This document shows, piece after piece, positions 59,058 through 64,000 of a stretch of DNA of 64,000 nucleotides. The DNA is taken from NCBI GenBank assembly GCA_963744905.1, contig CAVUUV010000003.1:682001-746000 (forward strand), read 5' to 3'. The position numbers were made by a program, and so were the translations under genes. The DNA is from DATFFO01 sp963744905. GTDB taxonomy: Bacteria; Actinomycetota; Acidimicrobiia; Spongiisociales; ZC4RG35. Under the pieces are notes generated by a model. The model worked only from the letters and a program-made list of their open reading frames with translations. It did no database searches and had not been told where the DNA came from. Numbering within the stretch: the first letter of the stretch is position 1; every line of letters begins with the position of its first letter.

Positions 59058-59639
59058 GAACGTGCAGGCCACCACCACTCCTGCCCGGGCGTGGCATACG
59101 ATCATCGTCGACCGCCCCACCAGGGCGGTAGCCGAGGAGCCCGACACCTGGAAAGAAAATCCCTGCGGGCCATCGGGCACCCAGGGCACCTGGGCCACCA
59201 CGTTGGCCCAGGCCACCTTCTCGGCGGCAGCCTCGTCACCGGTCTGGATGGCGGCCATGAACCGGTTCAACGCCGTGGAATCGTCGGGGGCCGGGTCCGT
59301 CCCGGCGGCGAAGCGGTCGGCGCACCGATCCACCACCGCCTCCTCCACTCGGAGAGCGGCCTCGGCGATGGCGGCGAACTCTCCCTCGTCGGCCAGCATG
59401 GTATCCAGGTCCTCGAGGACGGACGGGTCGTCGAGCGCCTCTCGCAGCGGACCATCGTCGCCCGACCTGAGCAGTACCAGATACCCGTTGCACAGCGGCG
59501 CCGAATCCGCAACGGTGGCCTCGACGGCAGGCGTCGAGGCCGGAGGAGGAGAACTCGGCGGCGTAGGGGACGTCTGGTCCGCCACCGGCGCCGAGCACGC
59601 CACCAGCACGGCCAGCAGGGCCCAGTGGAGCCGCCTCAT
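59046..59639 (-). CDS. lipoprotein, unknown function
   Basis: A 197-residue protein with a lipobox 'AVLVAC' (Cys15), then a Pro/Ser/Thr-rich linker (~20-40) and an alpha-helical region with two Cys-containing stretches ('SAPLCNGYLVLL', 'VVDRCADRF') that could pair in a disulphide, ending in a beta-rich tail with Cys near the end ('VVACTFAPG'). The family is unknown. It is followed by a hairpin and then the MFS gene. Confidence 0.65.
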   Translation of the reverse strand: MRRLHWALLAVLVACSAPVADQTSPTPPSSPPPASTPAVEATVADSAPLCNGYLVLLRSGDDGPLREALDDPSVLEDLDTMLADEGEFAAIAEAALRVEEAVVDRCADRFAAGTDPAPDDSTALNRFMAAIQTGDEAAAEKVAWANVVAQVPWVPDGPQGFSFQVSGSSATALVGRSTMIVCHARAGVVVACTFAPG

Positions 59640-59719
59640 CGCAGAGAGTCTACGGAGGGCGTCCCCGAACCGGTCTCTTGGACTCCCGGATCGACCGCGG
59701 GACCTGTCAGCATGTCCGG

Positions 59720-60976
59720 GTGAATGTCGTGTCTAGCGAATACGATCGGGCGCGGGCGGAAGCGCTGACCCGCACCCGGCGGCGAGCCACCGGATTGCTG
59801 TTGGCGGCCACAGCCCTGTTCGCCGCCACGTTCCTCTTCGCGGAAGGATCGTGGGTGGGATTCGTCCGGGCCGGAGCCGAGGCATCGATGATCGGGGGTC
59901 TGGCCGACTGGTTCGCGGTCGTGGCCCTGTTCCGGCACCCCCTCGGCATGCCCATACCCCACACGGCGATAATCCCCCGCTCCAAAGACGGCCTGGGACG
60001 CAGCCTGGGAGAGTTCGTTCGCAACAACTTCCTGGCGCCCGATCAGATACTCACCCGTGTCCGGGAGGCCGATCTTCCCGCCCGCCTCGGGCAGTGGCTG
60101 CACGAATCCGACAACGCTGCCCTATTGGCCGGCCACCTCGCCGCCACCCTGGGAGCGCTGGCGGAAGGCCTGGATGCCGAACCCGTAGAGGACGAGCTGG
60201 AGCGACTGGTGATAGACCGACTCCGATCGCTCCCCATCGCCGAGATGGTGGGTCGGGGAATGGAGGCCGCCATCGCCGGCGGTCAGCATCAGCCACTGAT
60301 GAGCGCCGCCATCTCCGGCGTCGGCCAATCCATGGCCGACAATCGGGTTGCTCTGCGCCGCCGCCTGGGTGAGGAGTCTCCGTGGTGGGTACCGAATGCA
60401 GTGGATGACGCCGTTTTCGAACGCGCCTACGAGGCGCTGCACCGGTTCCTGGTCGAACTGGCCGCCGATCCAGACCATGAGATTCGGAGGGCCGTGGACA
60501 TCCGCCTGGCCGAGCTGGCCCGGAGACTACGGACGGACCCCGACCTGGCACGGCTGGTGAACGACCGGATCGAAGACCTCGCTTCTCATCCCGAGTTGCG
60601 GCGCTGGGCGCGCGGAACCTGGTCCGAGCTGGCCACGGCTCTGGCGCAAGCTTCCGCCTCGCCCGACTCCCCGCTCAGGAACCGCATTGCCCTGGCGTTA
60701 CATCGGCTCGGTGAGCGGCTGACCGAAGACGCAGACCTGCGGCACCGGATCAACGCGTGGATCGAGTCCATTGCGCCCCCCTTGGCCCGCGTGGGTCAGA
60801 GAGAGATCGGAGACCTGATCGGCTCCACCATCGAAAGATGGGACCCCGAGGACACCAGTCGGAGACTGGAGTTGTGGATGGGTCGCGACCTTCAGTTCGT
60901 CAGGATCAACGGGACCGTGGTCGGGGGCCTGGCAGGTCTGGCTATTCACACGGTCGTCTTCGTGCTGGGGGGGTGA
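59720..60976 (+). CDS. DUF445-family membrane protein
   Basis: A ~418-residue protein of the DUF445/YjiN family. It has an N-terminal transmembrane segment ('GLLLAATALFAATFLFA'), the family's 'GWVGF..GAEASMIGGLADWFAVVALF'-type start with 'HPLGMPIPHTAIIPRSKDGL', a long helical soluble part and a final hydrophobic helix ('GTVVGGLAGLAIHTVVFVL'). The function is unknown. GTG 59720 is preferred; TTG 59678 would add 14 polar residues. It is followed after 2 bases by hrpB. Confidence 0.85.
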   Translation: MNVVSSEYDRARAEALTRTRRRATGLLLAATALFAATFLFAEGSWVGFVRAGAEASMIGGLADWFAVVALFRHPLGMPIPHTAIIPRSKDGLGRSLGEFVRNNFLAPDQILTRVREADLPARLGQWLHESDNAALLAGHLAATLGALAEGLDAEPVEDELERLVIDRLRSLPIAEMVGRGMEAAIAGGQHQPLMSAAISGVGQSMADNRVALRRRLGEESPWWVPNAVDDAVFERAYEALHRFLVELAADPDHEIRRAVDIRLAELARRLRTDPDLARLVNDRIEDLASHPELRRWARGTWSELATALAQASASPDSPLRNRIALALHRLGERLTEDADLRHRINAWIESIAPPLARVGQREIGDLIGSTIERWDPEDTSRRLELWMGRDLQFVRINGTVVGGLAGLAIHTVVFVLGG

Positions 60977-60978
60977 GG

Positions 60979-63405
60979 ATGAGTCTGCCCGTCGAAGAGG
61001 TGATCGAAGAGGTTCGTCATGCTTTGTCAGCACACGGAAGTGCAGTCCTCGTGGCTCCACCCGGTTCTGGTAAGACGACCCTGGTGCCACTGCGTCTACT
61101 GGACGTCGTGGAAGGCAAGCTGGTGGTACTGGAGCCGCGCCGAATCGCAACCCGTGCTGCGGCCCGACGCATGGCCCATATCCTTGGCGAGGAGGTGGGA
61201 GAGACGGTGGGCTATGTCACCCGTCACGACCGGGCCGTCAGCGGGGCCACTCGCATCGAGGTGATCACCGAGGGGATCCTCACCCGCCGTCTCCAGTCCG
61301 ACCCGACCCTGGCCGGCACCGGCCTGGTCATCTTCGACGAGCTCCATGAGCGCAACCTCGAGACCGATCTCGGATTGGCTCTCACCATCGATGCCCGCCT
61401 CGCCCTGCGCCCCGACCTGTGGATCCTGGCCATGTCGGCCACCATCGATGCCGGGCCGATCGCCTCCCTGCTGGGCGGCTCACCAGTCATAAGCGCCTCC
61501 GCCCGGGCCCACCCGGTCGAGATCCGCTGGGTGCCCCCGCCACCCCGCTCCCGACGGATGGCCGACCATGTGGCCCAGGTGGTGCGAAGGGCGCTCGATC
61601 ACGATCAGGGCGACGTCCTCGTTTTCCTGCCCGGCATGGCGGATATGCGACGGGTGAGCGAACGGCTGACCGACGTGCTGGCCGATGTCAGGCTCCTTCA
61701 CGGTTCCCTGCCTCCGGTGGAACAAGACGCCGCCATCGCCCCGTCGGTGCCTCCCATCCCCAAAGTGGTGCTCGCCACCGACATCGCCGAGTCGAGTATC
61801 ACCGTGGAAGGCATAGGTGTGGTGGTCGACTCCGGTCTTGCCCGGGCACCCCGGTTCGACCCTCACACGGGGATGACCCGGCTCCAGACCATCTCCGTCT
61901 CCAGAGCGTCAGCCGACCAGCGAGCCGGGCGGGCCGGACGGCTCGGACCGGGCGTCGCCTATCGCCTGTGGTCGAAGATCGAGCACGGCACCCGGTCTCC
62001 CCACATCGAGCCCGAGATAACCCAGGTAGATCTGGCGGGCCTGGCCCTGGAACTGGCCGCCTGGGGGGTGTCCGACCCCGCAGAGCTGACCTGGCTGGAC
62101 GCACCACCCGACCCGGCCTGGTCCGAGGCGACCGACCTGCTCGCCCGGCTGGGAGCCGTGACCGAAGACGGCCGCATCACCGAGTTGGGGCGCCAGATGG
62201 AGCGACTGCCACTCCATCCCCGCCTGGCCCACATGGTGGCCACGGCGGAAGAGGACGCGGCTCTGGCGGTGTGGCTGGCCGCTCTGCTCTCCGAGCGCGA
62301 CCCCCTCCGGGGGAAGCCGGGCGAAGTGCCGGTCGATGCCGCCCTCCGGGTCCGTCTCCTGGTCGATGACAGCACCCACCATCCGGCCGCCTCTCCACCC
62401 ACCCTGGGCAGGATCCGGCGTGTGGCCGCCGACCTGGCTCAACGGGCAGGAATCGACGACCTCGGCCGGGTCCGTCCCCAAGCCGTAGGCAGGGTCCTGG
62501 CCCTGGCCTTTCCCGACCGGCTGGCCATCCGCCGTGGCTCTCCGGGACGATTTCAGCTGCGGACCGGTACCACCTGTTTCATGTCACCCTCCGAGGCCCT
62601 GGCAGCAGAGACGTTCCTGGTGGCGGCGGACCTGGACGGACGACGCAAGGACGCCCGCATTCGGCTGGCGGCCGGGATCGACCAGGCCGACGTGCTGGAC
62701 CGGTTCTCGCACCAGATACGGACCCGACGCTCCCTCTCCTGGGAGGGAGATCGACTCGTGGACCGCACCGAGAGTCGCCTGGGTGGCATCGTCCTCGAGC
62801 GCCACGACCAGAGGCCCGAACCCGGTGTGGAAGCCACAGCAGCCCTCACCCGGCGTGTTCGAGATCGGGGGATCGAGGCCCTTCCCTGGTCCAGGTCGGC
62901 GCTGGCGTTGCGAGAACGAGTGAACCACCTCCACGACTCCGTCGGCGGCGAGTGGCCCGACTGGTCAGATCCTGCTCTGCGCCGCAGTGTGGAGGACTGG
63001 CTCGCCCCACATCTCGCCAACGCCTCCGGCTGGGATGATGTCCAGGACCTCGATATGGCCAAGGTGCTGCGATCGATGCTGGGCTACGAGCTGGTGCAGC
63101 TCCTGGACCGGATGGCACCTACCCACATCGTGGTCCCCTCAGGAAGGCGGATCCCGGTCGACTACGGGCGCGACAGCCCCACGGTGTCGGTACGGGTCCA
63201 GGAGATGTTCGGCTCCAACCAAACCCCCCGGATCGGGGGGAAGCCGGTGGTGCTCGAGTTGCTCTCCCCCGCCAACCGCCCCCTCCAGATCACCTCCGAC
63301 CTGGCCGGTTTCTGGAAGGGCTCCTGGTCCGAGGTCCGCAAGGAAATGGCGGGCCGCTACCCCAAGCACGCCTGGCCCGAGGACCCCGCCTCCGCCCGCC
63401 CCTGA
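60979..63405 (+). CDS. hrpB: ATP-dependent helicase HrpB
   Basis: An 808-residue DExH helicase of the HrpA/HrpB class: Walker A 'APPGSGKTTLVPLRLL', DExH box 'IFDELHERN', SAT motif 'MSATID', motif V 'VLATDIAESSITVEG' and VI 'DQRAGRAGRLGPG'. The C-terminal ~250 residues are the HrpB-specific region, ending in 'GRYPKHAWPEDP'. It unwinds RNA or RNA-DNA; its precise substrate is not established. ATG 60979 has a strong ribosome binding site (GGTGAGG). A bidirectional terminator follows. Confidence 0.9.
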   Translation: MSLPVEEVIEEVRHALSAHGSAVLVAPPGSGKTTLVPLRLLDVVEGKLVVLEPRRIATRAAARRMAHILGEEVGETVGYVTRHDRAVSGATRIEVITEGILTRRLQSDPTLAGTGLVIFDELHERNLETDLGLALTIDARLALRPDLWILAMSATIDAGPIASLLGGSPVISASARAHPVEIRWVPPPPRSRRMADHVAQVVRRALDHDQGDVLVFLPGMADMRRVSERLTDVLADVRLLHGSLPPVEQDAAIAPSVPPIPKVVLATDIAESSITVEGIGVVVDSGLARAPRFDPHTGMTRLQTISVSRASADQRAGRAGRLGPGVAYRLWSKIEHGTRSPHIEPEITQVDLAGLALELAAWGVSDPAELTWLDAPPDPAWSEATDLLARLGAVTEDGRITELGRQMERLPLHPRLAHMVATAEEDAALAVWLAALLSERDPLRGKPGEVPVDAALRVRLLVDDSTHHPAASPPTLGRIRRVAADLAQRAGIDDLGRVRPQAVGRVLALAFPDRLAIRRGSPGRFQLRTGTTCFMSPSEALAAETFLVAADLDGRRKDARIRLAAGIDQADVLDRFSHQIRTRRSLSWEGDRLVDRTESRLGGIVLERHDQRPEPGVEATAALTRRVRDRGIEALPWSRSALALRERVNHLHDSVGGEWPDWSDPALRRSVEDWLAPHLANASGWDDVQDLDMAKVLRSMLGYELVQLLDRMAPTHIVVPSGRRIPVDYGRDSPTVSVRVQEMFGSNQTPRIGGKPVVLELLSPANRPLQITSDLAGFWKGSWSEVRKEMAGRYPKHAWPEDPASARP

Positions 63406-63420
63406 GCGTTTTTATCAGCA

Positions 63421-63445
63421 AAACGGACCCTCGAGGGGTCCGTTT
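63421..63445. terminator. bidirectional intrinsic terminator, hrpB / phoH
   Basis: AAACGGACCC (63421-63430), loop TCGAG, GGGTCCGTTT (63436-63445): a perfect 10-bp stem. T-rich flanks on each strand (TTT after the stem on the plus strand, TTTT on the minus strand) make it work in both directions between convergent genes. Confidence 0.8.
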
Positions 63446-63479
63446 CGTAGGGGAAAACGCCCCAACGGACTCCTGGGTC

Positions 63480-64000
63480 CTAGAGGACCGAGGCCGCCAT
63501 CTCCGCCAGTGGCGAGCGAATGGTGCGGTCGAGCGTTACGTGCCCGAACAACGGAGACCCCCTGAACTTCTCGATCAGGGCCGCCATACCCCCATAGGGT
63601 GAGATGTAGGGGTTATCGACCTGGGACAGATCGCCACAGAACACCACCTTGGAGTTGCGCCCCATCCGGGTGAGGATCACCTTGAGGGTGGTGAGCTCCA
63701 GGTTCTGGGCCTCATCGATTATCACGAACTCGTCGGTGATCGAGCGCCCCCGCAGGTAGGTGACGGCGGCCAGTTCCAGCTCGCCCCGCGCCATCAGCTC
63801 CTCCACCGCGGCTCGGGCGCCGTCCACCCCTCCCTCCGAGAAGAGGGCGTAGAGGTTGTCGTTGACCGCCGCCATCCACGGGGCCAGCTTCTCCGAAAGG
63901 TCCCCGGGGAGGAAGCCCACCTCCTGGCGGCCCACGGCCACCAGGGGCCGGTACACCGACACCCTCCGGTAGCGCTGGTGCTCCAGAACCTGTTCCAGGG
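63480..64000 (-). CDS. phoH: PhoH-family ATPase (3' part; gene continues beyond the window)
   Basis: The C-terminal ~173 residues of a PhoH-type P-loop ATPase. Visible are 'GFLPGDLSEKLAPWM' after the (missing) Walker A, 'YLRGRSITDEFVIIDEAQNL' with Walker B Asp-Glu, and 'GDLSQVDNPYISPYGG', the typical PhoH sensor loop. PhoH2 proteins join a PIN RNase to this ATPase; the N-terminus lies outside the window, so that is unproven. The stop is at 63480, 35 bases after the bidirectional terminator. Confidence 0.88.
   Translation of the reverse strand, partial: LEQVLEHQRYRRVSVYRPLVAVGRQEVGFLPGDLSEKLAPWMAAVNDNLYALFSEGGVDGARAAVEELMARGELELAAVTYLRGRSITDEFVIIDEAQNLELTTLKVILTRMGRNSKVVFCGDLSQVDNPYISPYGGMAALIEKFRGSPLFGHVTLDRTIRSPLAEMAASVL

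Overview
The window is high-GC bacterial DNA with tightly packed genes, many GTG/TTG starts, many 4-bp start/stop overlaps and several apparently leaderless genes. A SpoIIE/RsbU-STAS-SigB partner-switching locus, split LigD genes, class III cyclase-AAA-TPR giants, an HrpB helicase, DUF445 and secreted SLH-type proteins with 'CNPP...CP' repeats together suggest an actinobacterium, most likely of the Acidimicrobiia type. The lineage is inference; there is no rRNA or other phylogenetic marker here. I see no tRNA, rRNA or CRISPR array. No gene-free stretch exceeds about 300 bases; the longest ones (1-193, 13156-13362, 13618-13878, 23824-24056, 56645-56881) are described as features.

Layout. 0.7-3.9 kb: general-stress sigma locus, with a membrane SpoIIE-type phosphatase divergent from a STAS antagonist and a sigma factor whose N-terminus is a degenerate RsbW-like ATPase domain. 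4-9 kb: stress-type small genes (YflT-like, LigD phosphoesterase, DJ-1/PfpI, DUF2383, CsbD, hypotheticals) and a 5-FCL family gene. 9-13.2 kb: Na+/H+ antiporter, a frameshifted shikimate-kinase-like gene, and separate LigD polymerase and ligase genes. 13.3-15 kb: small acidic protein, four G-rich tandem repeats, SDR. 15-22 kb: an operon of aquaporin, enolase-superfamily enzyme, pyruvate-oxidase-like ThDP enzyme and a GlcD-GlcF fusion, then an ASRT-family gene. 22-27.4 kb: secreted SLH proteins, DinB, Mth938, and a MITE-like element (second copy inverted at the left window edge).

27.4-36.1 kb: a nine-gene operon of LIV-type ABC importer, hydrolase, acyl-CoA ligase, TetR regulator and KAS III-like enzyme behind a sigma70-type promoter with a palindromic operator. 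36-41 kb: cyclase-AAA-TPR protein and a PLP decarboxylase. 41-48.4 kb: a probable signalling operon of cyclase-AAA-TPR, receiver-flavoprotein fusion, histidine kinase with cyclic-nucleotide-binding domain, and PIG-L deacetylase. 48.5-64 kb: CFA synthase, hydrolases, FabH, SDR, threonine aldolase, Hsp20 and J-domain/zinc-finger protein, MFS exporter, DUF445, HrpB, a bidirectional terminator and a partial PhoH ATPase.

How it fits together. I found eight copies of a SigB/SigF-class promoter motif (GTTT-N15/16-GGGTAn, one with TGGTAT), all between 4.4 and 22.2 kb. They precede stress genes, the LigD operon, the SDR, the ASRT-family gene and the GlcDF-ThDP enzyme operon. I found none in the right-hand 40 kb by eye. 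This points to a local regulon encoded beside its own unusual sigma factor. Three of these promoters have the start codon exactly 9 nt after the -10 box, implying leaderless mRNAs. A second possible system is the 41-48 kb operon, in which a cyclase product could be read by the kinase's cyclic-nucleotide domain and relayed to a receiver fused to a cysteine-free thioredoxin-reductase-like flavoprotein.
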